Shown one piece after another: positions 35,346-48,071 of a stretch of 64,000 nucleotides of DNA (the stretch's first letter is position 1; the number at the start of each line of letters is the position of its first letter). Source of the DNA: Flaccisagitta enflata (Eukaryota > Chaetognatha > Sagittoidea > Aphragmophora); NCBI GenBank assembly GCA_965153355.1, contig OZ231127.1:46004001-46068000 (forward strand). The letters are read 5' to 3'. A model generated the notes under the pieces. The model worked only from the letters and a program-made list of their open reading frames with translations, had not been told where the DNA came from and did not search any database. The translations under genes were made by a program, and so were the position numbers.

Positions 35346-36168
35346 GTTTACTTGTGCACGTATACTTGGGTCCCGATCTACAAAAAGGTCATGTGATCAA
35401 AATGATTGCATAATATTTATAAAATGTGACAACACTCAACACAGACTAGGGTCCATTCAATCATATGAAGGAAGAAAGAAATTTCTTGAGTTCCAATAAC
35501 TCTCTGTCACATTGAATACTCTTGGTAAAAACTGTTTTTTAGTCGTGGTTTTAACTCTGTATATTGGTCCGTCCGTCCGTTGGTACGTGATGCTCAAGTC
35601 ATTGGATATGCCGAAATTATGATTTTGCTAAGTATACGTGAGTGTGTGTAGACTGGTGGAAGGGGGGGGGGAGGGGGGGATACGACCTATCCGCGAAGAT
35701 AAAGTATTCCCTATGAGAGGGTATGACCCTCGGTTGGTAGGAGGTGGGGATGAGGAAGGAAGAGGTCTATATTTATGTCTTTATCTTGATGTCTTAATAT
35801 GTTTTTATATTTCTATATCTTTTTGTACATATACATCTACAGGGGAAGCATCTATTGGCTTTGTTTTTTTCATAAAGTTGCCATATGGGACCGGGCCTAT
35901 TAGCGTTGCACCATTTAGATGGCCATGTAGTAAATGCTGCAGAGCGATTGTCTACCACTCAACTGTAAGTGTTGTCGTAAACATAAACGTGATACTGACG
36001 AACGAGTATCGAGGTTGTCTTAGTAAGATGTCTTACGTCAACGGTAGTTTTTTATGAGCCATGTTTAACGGCACAACGTGTGACCATCACTTTTTGTCGT
36101 TTTGTTCCAGCTTCCCGCAGTTGCAACCAACCTTCTCTTTCGCCTCCTCCGTCTTACTTGTATCCTTT
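35346..36168. other. no supported gene
   Basis: A 139-codon open frame (35638-36057) includes a CSKCC cluster and ends near a GTAAGTG donor-like site, but no family is recognised. A G-rich run lies at 35661-35680 and a short (GTCC) run at 35567. Confidence 0.4.
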
Positions 36169-36169
36169 T

Positions 36170-36610
36170 TAGTTGCGGACACGCAACTCTATAAGAGGCT
36201 TGGTCGGTCGGTCGGTCGGTCGGTCGGTCGGTCGGTCGGTCGGTCGGTCGGTCGGTCGGTCGGTCGGTCGGTCGGTCGGTCGGTCGGTCGGTCGTCGGTC
36301 GTCGGTCGTCGGTCGTCGGTCGTCGGTCGTCGGTCGTCGGTCGTCGGTCGGTCGGTCGGTCGGTCGGTCGGTCGGTCGGTCGGTCGGTCGGTCGGTCGGT
36401 CGGTCGGTCGGTCGGTCGGTCGGTCGGTCGGTCGGTCGGTCGGTCGGTCGGTCGGTCGGTCGGTCGGTCGGTCGGTCGGTCGGTCGGTCGGTCGGTCGGT
36501 CGGTCGGTCGGTCGGTCCGTAGAGGTGATCGAGTCGAAAAGTGGGAAAACTTACATTTCCGCCCCTGCCCACCCGTCCGCAACTGGTGGCCGTGTATCCG
36601 GCCTTGTTAG
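36170..36610 (+). mobile_element. hairpin/GGTC element (family B) with 320-bp (GGTC)n expansion
   Basis: AGTTGCGGACACGCAACTCT starts the element (perfect GTTGCG/CGCAAC hairpin). (GGTC)n fills 36203-36520, interrupted at 36289-36346 by eight 7-bp GTCGTCG units. Then CCGTAGAGGTGATCGAGTCG, CCCTGCCCACCCGTCCGCAA and the GGCCGTGTATCCGGCCTTGT end. Confidence 0.85.
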
Positions 36611-36933
36611 AAACGTCCGGCCATCTTAATTCGTCCGGCCATCTAAATTCGTGCGCCATTTGAAGTGTCTCGAAGTTCATTGAACATGTGTTTTCTTTCC
36701 TGACCGACTTATGTGTACAGAAAATATTAAGAACGGTCCATTGTCGTCAATACCTTGTACTTATTATACGTTTAATGTTTTTGTAGGGATAGCAACCATT
36801 TATTAAGGACTTTCACGGGTCTGCTTTTTGTTGCTATACTTTATATTATATATTACGGATATTTCACGACCCCAAGTGTTCTCGTCACTTCTCCTTAAGA
36901 CGGCTTCCCTTCCCAAAGAAGGTCAAAATAGAA

Positions 36934-37112
36934 ACAGGGCCGGATACACGGTTACCCTAGTTGCGTGCGGGTGGGCAGGAGCAGTGCTGGAGGTCACTAG
37001 GGCATATGGGCAGGAGCCGTATGCTCAAAAAGCTCAAAAACGCCAAAAAAATGTAAAAAGGGGACCAACCGACCGACATGGCGGGGTGTAGAGTCGCGTA
37101 GCACGCGACTAC
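36934..37112 (-). mobile_element. hairpin/GGTC element (family B), complete inverted copy
   Basis: Minus strand: GTCGCGTGCTACGCGACTCT and ACACCCCGCCATGTCGGTCG, then CAGCTCCTGCCCATATGCC-like middle, and ends GTAACCGTGTATCCGGCCCT. The tetranucleotide tract is only about three units long. Confidence 0.8.
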
Positions 37113-38070
37113 AAATGTATTAATGAAAATGCAAAAATAAGTAAAAAAAGTGATTGAGATGGCTCAGACATAATATTTAAAAGAAAATTTTGCATTTATT
37201 TAGCAAGGGGACCAAGTTGAGCCAGTGTTACCAAAAAATTTGTTTTCAAAATTTGCACTTATTTTATTTTTGGTCACTGACAGGGGGCTGGTCGAAATTA
37301 TAAATTTGCATGGGAAATGAAAAAATGAAAACACAAATCGATTACAGAGAGAACTATGTTTTTCAAAATGCAAAATTTCCCTTTGTTTGGCTTTCTTAGA
37401 ATTTCGAGCTCAGTAAATGAAATAAATGTGTAAGCAAAAATTTACTGAAAATCATCATTTTCTTGCTTGTTTTCATATGAATCGGACACTTCAAATTACA
37501 TTTTAAGTCTGAATATGATAAAAATGTATGCATTAGGTGTCTTTAGAGACAATTTGTCCACTAAAAGCATTCCAGCTTCATTATTGTCCTGATGATAATG
37601 CAAAAAGTATGGTGAAACACTTCATTTTCCATCACAATTTTTCAGTCTTCAATCTTCTAGATGTCGTAGGGTTGAATGATACTACTTTGCATTGCTAAAG
37701 AACAGTGGTTGAGAGGACGTGGACGCATCTTATGACCCCCGTGGCAAGCGTTGAATGTTACTCGCATTTTGTAGTTGATATTACTTGACAACCTCAGAGG
37801 AAAAAAGTGAGTGACTGAACGAAAAAAAGAAGAAGTAAAATGATAAGGATCAAGGCCTAGTTAAGGCCAATACACGCGCCTCGCTGTGGAAGCATATGGC
37901 GAATGCACGTTTTTAATGAATGGCTAGATGATAATGATTTTGTGGAGGGATGACAGGTGACAGCCGACAGGTACGAAGAAACACGACGAAATCGGCGTAG
38001 TTTTGACTTTTTGTGTAAAGGACAGAACAACCGGCCAACCAACCAACGGACAGGCATTGTCTCTGATGGG
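37113..38070. other. no gene seen
   Basis: AT-rich DNA, no supported reading frame or repeat family. AAAATTTGCA-type words recur at 37190-37400. Confidence 0.45.
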
Positions 38071-38074
38071 GGAG

Positions 38075-38242
38075 AACGCAGATAACAAATGACTCGGGGG
38101 TCACACTGTCGTTGCGGACAAATGGGCAAGGGCGTCCCACCCCCATCCACACCCGCCTTTCCACACTCCACACTATTCTACTGGTGCTTGCGGACGGACG
38201 GACAAAACCTCGTACAGAGTTGCTTGTCCGCAACTAAAAATG
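38075..38242 (-). mobile_element. hairpin/GTCC element (family B, GTTGCG subfamily), inverted
   Basis: Minus strand AGTTGCGGACAAGCAACTCT, then GTACGAGGTTTTGTCCGTCC; its other end GTCCGCAACGACAGTGTGAC plus CCCCGAGTCA mirrors the end of the 35108 copy. Confidence 0.75.
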
Positions 38243-38265
38243 ACCGACTGAATAAATGGAAAAAG

Positions 38266-38267
<2 letters not shown>

Positions 38268-38320
<53 letters not shown>
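38268..38320. repeat. (GA)n microsatellite
   Basis: Pure GA run of about 50 bp next to the family B hairpin end. Confidence 0.95.
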
Positions 38321-38326
<6 letters not shown>

Positions 38327-38549
38327 ACAGCAGAGATAGAGGGAATAAAAGGAATAAGAAAACTTAGAACTTACAGTCATATAAGTGAGAGAGATGAATA
38401 GATACGGACGGACAGACACAGACAAACGCAATTGCATATAACTCTCGTTTTCTTCTTTCAATTTCTTCTCGTTCCTCCTTTCCTTTTTTCATCCTTCTCC
38501 TTTATTTGTTCTTCTTCCCTCCTCCTCTCTTTCTTCTTCTTTCCCTTTT

Positions 38550-38680
38550 TTGGCAGCGGTCCCGAAGGGGCCGATGGTCTATGCTTCCACAAATGGGAGA
38601 AATTCCTCCCTCTCCACCTCCTCCTCCTGCTCCGTATTTCCACCCCCTTCGTGGCTCTAATCCCTGCCTCGTGGGCAGAT
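38550..38680. mobile_element. GC-rich element fragment (family A)
   Basis: GGCAGCGGTCCCGAAGGGGC, CGATGGTCTATGCTTCCACA and CTCCACCTCCTCCTCC match the left arm of the 30770 element; no right arm is found. Confidence 0.6.
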
Positions 38681-38775
38681 GCATACACCCCCCTCCACAC
38701 GCACAAACACATCCAATCACAACGGCAACATCTTAAACATTAACGCATTGTTACGGTTACTTTTTTTACTCCTGC

Positions 38776-38833
38776 CAATGGATGGAGGGACGGACATGGT
38801 CTTTAATAGTGTCGCGAGTCCGCGACTGAAAAT
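38776..38833 (-). mobile_element. hairpin/GTCC element (family B), 5' fragment
   Basis: Minus strand CAGTCGCGGACTCGCGACAC (hairpin GTCGCG/CGCGAC, loop GACT) and ATGTCCGTCCCTCCATCC. Confidence 0.6.
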
Positions 38834-40190
38834 ACGCGTTCAGATCGACTTTATCTGGAGGTAGGGGGTCATGGTTGGAAAAGGGGTCATTAAACCATCA
38901 ATTGGACAAAGTTTGTTTGATAATCTAACTTTCCTGACTTCATCAGCACTCATTTTGAAGGGCTAATTGCTGAAATGTCCAAATCCTGTTCATTTGTTCA
39001 TAGACCAAGGTCATGATTGAAAAACGCGCCCTCTGAGAGAAAGGCGTCACATCCACTGGTTAAAAGTCACTTGTTTTGAAGCCTCTGTGGCTAGATGTCA
39101 AGTGTTCCAGTTTTTTTTCTCCCCAATTTGACACTTCCCTTACAGGTTAAGGTTGAAAATCTCTCTTTGATGATAAATTTCTCCTCACAACCACTGCAAG
39201 CTTTGCCCAAACCTCCCCAAATTCAATGTTTTTAGTTGTAGCGTGGATCTGGCAGATATAGAGCTGGGATTTGGACATTTGTGCTTTATCAAGTTTTATA
39301 GCATGATAATTTCTTAGTAGGGATGTCAATCACAATCAGGAACTGGTCATATATGGACTTTTCAATCTTCTATGAAAATTTAAGTCACTTCAAGACCCCC
39401 TACTGGAGGATCCGGAAATTATTCGCAGAAAATCGATTCCGGTCGCAAAAGAGTCCTTCAAGTATTGGACTCTGTTCATACCAAGACATGTTTCAAGTGA
39501 GAGGTTGGAAAAGAATGACCACGACAGGTGGAACAATTTCCCTCACTATACCCACACTGAAAAATATGAAAGAGGGCCCTCACTGGCTATGTACAAACGA
39601 ATTCGGAGGCTAATTAATTATGTACATACCACACCCTACTTTAACGGAATTCTGCTTATAATGGCTATAAAATCTTGGTCCATACATGTTACTTGCTTTT
39701 ATTTTTCATATTGGCAATTACAGAAATTTGCCATTAGAAGGTACAATTTGTTGGTCCCTTGAAATGTGTTATGGTGAGGTTTAGATGTATAACTAAAAAC
39801 TTGTTCACAGAATCACTCATAGTAAAAATTGCGTTTAAATCAGCTAAAATGATCAAAAAGAGAGTCCTTTCTCTCTACAGTTTTGAACAGTGCTCGAAAA
39901 AATTTAGAGAATCTGAAAAACAATCAAATTTTTATCTGTTTACAGTTTACTATTCATGGTCTGTAAAGCAAAGTAATGTTGAAGCGTGAACATCCACGGA
40001 CGAGTGTGCCGAAATAATGACGTTTTAAAACGCGCGAACGTCTTAGCACGAACGTCGTGGCAGAGGGAAAAAAATACAGCGCCTTCAAAGTTATTCTTTA
40101 CACGAAGCGGTAGGGACTTCACTAAAATCGTTAACAAAAAGGAGAGGAAAAAAATATAGGCCTTTAGGCTTTTTAGGCTTTTAAGGCTTT
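38834..40190. other. no gene seen
   Basis: AT-rich DNA with short frames only, none recognisable. Confidence 0.45.
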
Positions 40191-40355
40191 CAGTCAGTCG
40201 GTGCTTACTGCAATCATTGCGTAACCTCTTCTTGTCGGTTCATCGGTGACGCAACGTAAGAGAATGACAACTATCTTGGAAGGGCAGAATTGCAGAAACC
40301 TAGTAAGAACGATGTTCTTAGAACATCTCGAAACGAAAGGGAGGAAAGGGGAAGA

Positions 40356-40920
<565 letters not shown>

Positions 40921-41059
40921 AGGACGATTCAAACCAGTGTGTAAAAAGAAGAGAAATTAAGTGACGTAGGGCACAACTATATCGTTGGTCGGTCCGTCGG
41001 TCAGCCCGTCCATCCATCTGTCATCCCCATCTGACATCTAACACTGCATTTTAGTCGCA

Positions 41060-41860
41060 AAGCAAACGATCAAAAAACATCATTTTCATCCATTTTTTAG
41101 GTTTAAAACACACTTAAAGCGTTTCCGTTTTGTTCTCTTTGTCCTTTACACCGGTGGGGGAATAGCCCAGGTACCCATCGACATGCTTGAACCGATTCCA
41201 AGTCAAGGAATAAGAAAGAAATAGCAAAAAACTATTTGGGAAATGCCAACAAAGAGAGAATCTAGCGTTGCGACATTTTCCTTCCACTTGAGTGTGATAT
41301 CATATTTTCTTTGTATGATATAGACCCGGAGACTAAACAATTGGTCATGGGTGGTGCCATAGACCTACGGTATGACTACTTTCGTTTGCTGGTATTTACT
41401 CCCAGCCAAAAAACAAAAAATCCCTAAAAATATGTACCTCCCTCTGATTGCAAAGCCAATTTGCATATTCAGAGAAGTCAGGGAATTTAGATGTATTGTA
41501 TCATCAAAACTCACTTAAACACAAAACTGCCTTTTGACCTTTGTCAGTTGGAACCCTGACCATCATTAGGTCTCAAAAATTTACCCTCCCGAAAGTTTTT
41601 TTCCGCTTATCTTGACCTTACTCCAGAAAAAAGACCAAGGGTGACAGCTGTTGATAATATCATTTCTTGGACGTAAAATTCTAAGACGGCCTCTACGAGT
41701 CAAATTTTGCATTTTCAAGAACATAGCTGTGATCTCTAGTGAATGTAGAACAGAGCCATGTGTTTATTTTTTTTGATTTTTTGCGTTTCTATGCAAACTT
41801 AGACTTTATGAAACCTCAAATGAATTTTGCAGATTTTGTTTTCGGAAGATGTGAGTAAGA
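41060..41860. other. no gene seen
   Basis: Mixed unique-looking DNA; no supported frame, RNA or repeat family. Confidence 0.45.
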
Positions 41861-41867
41861 ATGTGTG

Positions 41868-41880
41868 TAAGAGAGAGAGA

Positions 41881-41917
<37 letters not shown>

Positions 41918-42235
41918 AGACAAAGAAGAAGAAAGAAGAGAAGAAGAAGAAGAAAGAAGAAGAAGAAGAAAGAAAGAAGAAGAAATGAGAAAAGGACATT
42001 AGGGGAGGAATGAGAGAGAGAATAAGAAAGAGAAGAAGAAGAAGAAAGAGAAGTAGAAGAAAGAGAAGTCGAAGCAAGAGAAGAAGAAAAAAGAGAAGAA
42101 GAAGGATGGGAGGAAAAAGAAGAAAGAAAAAGATAAAGAAGAAGAAGAAGAAGAGAAGAAAGAAGAGGAAGTAGAGAAAGAAGCCAAGAGAAGTCAGCAA
42201 GGAACAGAAGAAAAAAGAAAAAAGAAAGGATAACA
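41868..42235. repeat. GA and GAA-rich tract
   Basis: AGAGAGA 41870-41917, then degenerate (AAG)n, ending in GAAGTCAGCAAGGAACAGAAG, a phrase repeated within 42875-43130. Confidence 0.95.
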
Positions 42236-42825
42236 CCCCTGACAAAATTAGGCGAACTGGGGTTGGATTTCATGTATTTGAGCCTATTAGAAAGGATTTA
42301 AATGAGTCTTTGGGATATCATACATATGAACAGGTAAATTCCGTCCAAGTTCAGCCAAAGTTACCAAAAAAGAATAGGTTGAAATCCTATTTTATAGCCA
42401 TTCTCTGATAAAAGACAGTTCCACTTTGTCCATTATTACTAAGTTTCTTATTGCACTTTTTTTAGCCTCAAGGGCTGCCCCTGCTCATTGCTTTGACATC
42501 CTCTCTTAGTTTTATCTACAGAATCAGTTTTTAGCCATCAAAGGCCAAAAAACATGGGTATAGGCCGCAAAAAACAGCTGTAGGGTTGTGCCATATTTTT
42601 ATAGAAATATTTCTGGGAAAATCCGTCACAATCTGATTTGCCATTTCTGACTTATCACCTTCTCACCCTTCTACCAGTGAATAATCCCCGTATGTTTGCT
42701 CTACTATATGTTAAAATATGGCATGGTAAGCTATCTCTATCAAATCTTGCAGAGCTTAGGCGAAATATTTAACCTCTAGAACAAATGTTCCCAGTTAACC
42801 CTAATTATACTGTCAGAGTGTTAAA

Positions 42826-42845
42826 AAGAAAAAGAAAGAAAGAAG

Positions 42846-42879
<34 letters not shown>

Positions 42880-43750
42880 CAAGGAACAGAAGAAAAAAGG
42901 AAAAAAAAGAAGAGGAAAAAGAAAAGAAGAAAGAAGAAAAGAAGAAAAGGAGATGAAGAAGAAAGAAGAAGAAGAGAAGAAGAAGAAAGAAAAAAAGAAA
43001 AAAGAGAAGGATAGGAGGAAGAAGAAGAAGACGAAGAAGAAGAAGAAGAAAAAGAAGAAGAAGAAGAAGAAGAAGACGAAGAAGAAGAAGAAGAAGAAGA
43101 AGCCAAAGAGAAGTCAGCAAGGAACAGAAAGAAAAAAAGAAAAAGAAGAAGAAAGAAGAAGAAAGAAGGAAGAAGAAAGAAGAAAGAAGAAAGAAAGAAA
43201 GAAAGAAGAAAGAAGAAAGTAAAAGCAAGGAACAGAAAAAAAGGAAAAAAAGAAGAAGAGGAAAAAGAAAAAGAAGAAAGAAGAAGAAAGAAGAAGAAGA
43301 AGAGAAGAACAAGAGGGACAGAAGAAAAAGGAAAATATACGAGGACAGGAACAGTAGAAAGTGATAGAACAGAGAAGAAGAAAAAGAAAAAGAGAAGAAG
43401 AAGAAGAAGAATAATAAGGAGAAGAGGGAGAAAAAGGAGAAAAAGGAGAAAAAGAAGAAGGAGAGGAAGAAGGGAAAGTAGAAGGAGAAGGAGGCGAAGA
43501 GAAAGTGCCGATATAAAAACTAGTAAACAGCCGACAGAAAAAAAAAAGAACAATACGGAAGAAAAAGATGAGGAGGGAAGACGGAACATAGAAGAGAGGA
43601 GAAAGAAGAAGAAGAAGACAGGCAAAGACGAGGAGATGAAGACAGGAACGAAGACAGAAGACGACGAAGAAGAAGAAGAAGAAGAAGAGAAGAAGAAGAA
43701 AGAAGAAGAAAAGACGAAGAGAAGAAGAAAAAGAAAGAAAAAGAAAGAGA
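42826..43750. repeat. (AAG)n-rich purine tract
   Basis: About 900 bp of AAG/AAAG/GAA, with AGCAAGGAACAGAA words recurring at 42880, 43115 and 43225, showing segmental duplication within the tract. Confidence 0.95.
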
Positions 43751-43839
43751 ATTATTAGGCCAAACTGGAGTCAACCCCTGAAGTGAGGATCGCAAAAGCC
43801 AGAGCAGACATAGATCTTACCAACTATGCCAATCGACAA

Positions 43840-43903
43840 ACAGACAGACGGACAAACCCACCTACTTACGTAGTGTGGCATACACGCATGTACGCAACTG
43901 AAA
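43840..43903 (-). mobile_element. hairpin/GTCC element (family B), degenerate 5' fragment
   Basis: Minus strand CAGTTGCGTACATGCGTGTA then GTTTGTCCGTCTGTCTG. Confidence 0.5.
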
Positions 43904-43904
43904 A

Positions 43905-44697
43905 AAAAAGAAAGTAGTAAAATATCTGTAAAATCCTATAGTGAGGTTTGATTGTTGTGAGCTTACCCTTAGTATTGTGACTCTAACGTGAAACGCTGTT
44001 CTACGTTTAAAAAAAATAATGTTGCTTAGCAACTGAGAAAACATTTTGACGTCTTTCTTCATTCCTATCACCTTTCATGACTAACCACATTCATTCATTC
44101 ATTCATTCATTCATTCATTCATTCATTCATCAAAAACGTTCATTCACAAAATCTTAATCAAGCGAGGCGCACTTATTGGCCTTCACTTGGCCTTGCTTTT
44201 TTTCTACTCTTATGACAAAAGTCAATTGAGGAAAGTTTTTTGATGTTCTTAGAACATAATTTTGTATACTTTGATATGGCATAGCAGGAACATATAAACT
44301 ATGGGCCAAAATTCCTTAAGAGGACTGTTGGTGATGCCTGTAAAATGTTCATGACCCAGTGAGGTATTTTTTGGTGTCAAATAACAATTTATTAAAGGGC
44401 TGTCAACAAAAGATTGCAAAATTTGCTAATTTTAAGCCTTTTTTCACTCTATAAGCTTTCAAAAAGTTGAATTATGGCCCTGACACTTGGCATGCACATA
44501 AAATAGACCCTAAAAAAGTTGTAAAAAAAAATCTTAATATGTGATAATTTTCAGATATCTAAATTAAGAAAAAAACATGTTTTTTTTTAGTAAAGTCAAT
44601 AAAAAATGCGGTCATTACCCCCCTTAAAGTCAACCGATTTGGACAAAATTTTAACTGGAAGTACTTTACATCAAGTACTACTTCCATGTAAAATTTC
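43905..44697. other. no gene seen
   Basis: AT-rich DNA with an (ATTC)n run at 44091-44131; ends at the assembly gap. Confidence 0.45.
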
Positions 44698-44707
44698 NNN
44701 NNNNNNN
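44698..44707. other. assembly gap (10 N)
   Basis: Ten consecutive N, a conventional placeholder rather than a measured distance. Confidence 0.99.
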
Positions 44708-44857
44708 AGTCTGTTGAGCCGCTTTGTGGTAAGGTTTGAAGTTGATTTTGATATTTCTAAGGATAGCTGTGAGGGGTCCGGATGAAACACCAGTTAGAGC
44801 TCCCAAGGCTCTTGTCCTTATTCTAGATTTTTTGTTATAAAGTAATGTTGTCCAACT

Positions 44858-45365
44858 CCACATAGGTAGAGGGTAGTAAAGGTTTATGAATTTTTATTTA
44901 ATTTGGTACACAAGTAGAGGGTAGTAAATAAACAACCCCTGCAAAATTCGAATTAAATCTGAAGTCTGGTTTATGAGATATTAGCTTATTTATGTAGTAG
45001 TATGTTGCTAGGACTTAGGCAATTTACATAGGCAATGGGTAGTAAAGGTATGTGAATTTTTTTCTAATTTGGTACACAAGTAGAGAGTAGTAAATGAATA
45101 ACCCCTGCAAAATTCGAATTAAATCTGAAGTCAGGTTTATGAGATATTAGCTTATTTATGTAGTAATATGTTACTATGACTTAGGCAGTTCACATAGGCA
45201 AAGGGTAGTAAAGTTATGTGAATTCTTTTTAATTTGGTATACAAGTAGAAGACATTAATTGAACTGCCCCTGCAAAATTTGAATTAAATCTGAAGTCTGG
45301 TTTATAAGATATTAGCTTATTAATGTAGTAATATGTTACTAGGACTTAGGCGATTTATATAGAGG
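44858..45365. repeat. tandem repeat of about 165 bp, three copies
   Basis: Each unit contains GGGTAGTAAAGGT, TTTAATTTGGTACACAAGTAGA, CCCCTGCAAAATTCGAATTA and ATTAGCTTATTTATGTAGTA. Units start near 44870, 45034 and 45200 and are slightly diverged. Confidence 0.88.
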
Positions 45366-45447
45366 ATTAGAGTTGATGAATTCTTTTACTTGCTCATTTA
45401 TTTCATTCTGATTTTTCTTTAGGTTTGCCATCATGGATTTCAAGATT

Positions 45448-45780
45448 CATCTTCAACTACTGTCATCATCTTCAACTACTGTCATTATCTTCAACTACTG
45501 TCATTATCTTCAACTACTGTCATTATCTTCAACTACTGTCATCATCTTCAACTACTGTCATCATCTTCAACTACTGTCATCATCTTCAACTACTGTCATC
45601 ATCTTCATCTACTGTCATCATCTACTACTGTCATCAACTTCAACTACTGTCATCAACTTCAACTACTGTCATCATCTTCAACTACTGTCATCATCTTCAA
45701 CTACTTTCATCATCTTCAACTACTGTTATCATGTTCATCTATATGTCATCTCATCTGACTTCTGTCATCATCTTCAAACT
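45448..45780. repeat. 19-bp CATCTTCAACTACTGTCAT minisatellite
   Basis: About 17 units. Open in more than one frame only because the unit has no stop. Confidence 0.93.
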
Positions 45781-45784
45781 ATAT

Positions 45785-46110
45785 TAAAATTTTTAGAATT
45801 TTTTTTGAAATTTTTTTTGAAAATTTTTTTGAAAATTTTAGAAAATTTTTGAAAATTTTAAGAAAATTTTTAAAAATTTTATAGAAAATTTTTTTTAAAA
45901 TTTTTTGAAAAATTTTCAGAATTTTTGTTTGAAAATTTTTTTGAAATTTTCTTTTGAAAATTTTTTTGAAATTTTTTTTTTGATATTTTTTTTGAAAATT
46001 CTTCTGAAAAATTTTTTTGAAGAATTTTTTTCTGAAATTTTTTTATTTTTTTTATTTTTATTTTTTTAAATTTGTTGAAAATTTTTTTTTAGAATTTTGT
46101 TGTTATTATC
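45785..46110. repeat. T-rich GAAAATTTTTTT low-complexity tract
   Basis: Irregular GAAATTTTTTTTGAAAATTT units. Confidence 0.9.
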
Positions 46111-46237
46111 ATTCATTGTTGTCATCATCATCATCCACTATTATCATTATAAAGTTATGTCATCATTAAAACATTATTGAATTTTTTTTTTTCTTTTTTT
46201 TCTTCTTGAAATTGCTGTCTTGTTGTGTATCTCATCG

Positions 46238-46306
46238 AGTTGCGTTTACGCAACGAGAAAGCTTCAAAAATTACAGTTCCCAGTTGGGGACTGTAATTTT
46301 GAAGCT
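46238..46306. repeat. two adjacent hairpins at the duplication breakpoint
   Basis: GTTGCGTTTACGCAAC (46240-46255), then AGCTTCAAAAATTACAGTTC...GACTGTAATTTTGAAGCT (46259-46305). Homology with the DDB1 last intron starts just after. Confidence 0.75.
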
Positions 46307-46311
46307 TTTTT

Positions 46312-47333
46312 TGTGTATGTCTGTGTTTCTTGTGTATATGTGTGTTTCTTGTGTGTGCGTTTCTTGTATGTATGTCTGTGGGTGTCTGTCCCATTTGTGT
46401 CTGTGTTTGTGTGTTTCTTGTGCGTGTTTCTTGTGCGTGTTTCTTGTGTGTGTTTCATGTGTGACTTTGGTTTTGTGTGTGTGTGGGTTTGTGTGTGTGG
46501 GTTTGTGTGTGTGGGTTTGTGTGTGTGTGGGTTTGTGTGTGTGTGGGTTTGTGTGTGTGTGGGTTTGTGTGTGTGTGGGTTTGTGTGTGTGTGGGTTTGT
46601 GTGTGTGTGGGTTTGTGTGTGTGTGGGTTTGTGTGTGTGTGTGGGTTTGTGTGTGTGTGTGGTTTTGTGTGTGTGTGTGGTTTTGTGTGCGTGTGTGGTT
46701 TTGTGTGCGTGTGTGGTTTTGTGTGCGTGTGTGGTTTTGTGTGCGTGTGTGGTTTTGTGTGCGTGTGGTTTTTTGTGCGTGTGTGGTTTTTTGTGCGTGT
46801 GGTTTTTTGTGCGTGTGTGGTTTTTTGTGCGTGTGTGGTTTTTTGTGCGTGTGGTTTTTTGTGCGTGTGTGGTTTTTTGTGCGTGTGGTTTTTTGTGCGT
46901 GTGGTTTTGTGTGCATGTGTGGTTTTGTATGTCTGTGTGCAATTTTGTGTCTGTGTGTGATTTTGTGTGTGGTTTTTTGTGTCTGTGTGTTTTTGTGTGT
47001 GTGTGTGTGTTTGGTTTTTTTGTTGTGTGTGTGGTTTTTTGTGTATGTGTGTGTGGGGTTTTTGTGTGTGTGTGTGGGGGGGGGTTGCAAAAGGTGGGGG
47101 AAGGGATAAGGTTTGTGTGTGTGGTTTTGTGTGTGTGTGTGTGGTTTTGTGTGTGTGATTTTGTGTGTGTGGTCATGTGTGTGTGCGTGCTGTTTTGTTT
47201 GTGTGTGTGTGTGGTTTTGTGTGGTTCTTTTGTGAGTGTGTGTGTGTGTGCGTGTGTATGTGGTTTGTGTGTTTCTGGTTAGTGTGTGGTTCTTTTGTGT
47301 GTGCGTGTGTATGTGGTTTGTGCGTGTGTGGTT

Positions 47334-47369
<36 letters not shown>

Positions 47370-48026
47370 TGTGGTTCTTTTGTTTGTGTGTGTGTATCTG
47401 GTTTGCGTTTGCGGTTCTTTTGAGTGTTTGTGTGTGGCTCATTTGTGTATGTGGTTCTTTTGTGTGTGTTTTTCTCCGTTATCGATAACACAATTTTCCA
47501 ATTATGCTTTCCAACTCCTTTCTCCGCAGGTTCCGTCATCGGTGTCGACAGAGTCGGATGCCCAGGGCGCGACATCGAGCGACGTGTTCAAAAAGGATGC
47601 TACGCCCGAAGATCTCATAAAGATCATTGAAGAACTCAACCGTATCCACTAAACAACTTTTGGCGAAGATGGTTCGTCGTTTTCATAGTGCCATAGAATA
47701 CATCATACAGACAATTGGTTATCAAGACATTTTTTGGCATCGTGATATTTTTGAAGAAGTGGTAATCCGTTTTTTGAATTTCGTTTTTGGTCATCGGTCC
47801 CTCTCGCGTTCATATCTGAATCCATCGTTAACCCTAAATGTAGCCATTGTTTCCTATTGTTTTCATGAGACCGCCACGACAATTGGATCATTTCCATTCT
47901 CACGTTTTGTTAACAATTTATCAACCACGCTTATCATATACGCAAACAATTTTAAACAGAAGATCTGCGATCGAGTCAAAATGAGGGAAAACTGGGCCGC
48001 GTAACTTTTTCTCCTTCATTCGACGG
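46312..48026 (+). repeat. right arm of the large inverted duplication
   Basis: GT-rich intron-like sequence (46312-47480), then the DDB1 exon 20 copy and 3' flank, matching 1-1110 on the opposite strand. The arm ends 45 bp before the calumenin start codon. Confidence 0.9.
47530..47652 (+). pseudogene. orphan inverted copy of DDB1 terminal exon
   Basis: Same 123 nt as DDB1 exon 20, with acceptor TTTCTCCGCAG and TAA stop. It differs by one synonymous base (AAC for AAT in the ELNRIH codons). No other DDB1 exon precedes it on this strand, so it is either a truncated duplicate or an assembly-duplicated allele. Confidence 0.85.
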
Positions 48027-48071
48027 AGAAACCTCAATTCTGTCCTTACATTAAAAAAAAAAACCGCTCGT

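Noticed and set aside
35880-35990. tRNA-like or SINE-like segment on the minus strand (GAGTGGTAGACAATCGCTCTGC)
   Set aside because: The A-box resemblance is partial, there is no convincing B box and no acceptor stem pairing.
36061-36680. Frames of SVGRSVGR and TDRPTDRP
   Set aside because: Translation of (GGTC)n on both strands.
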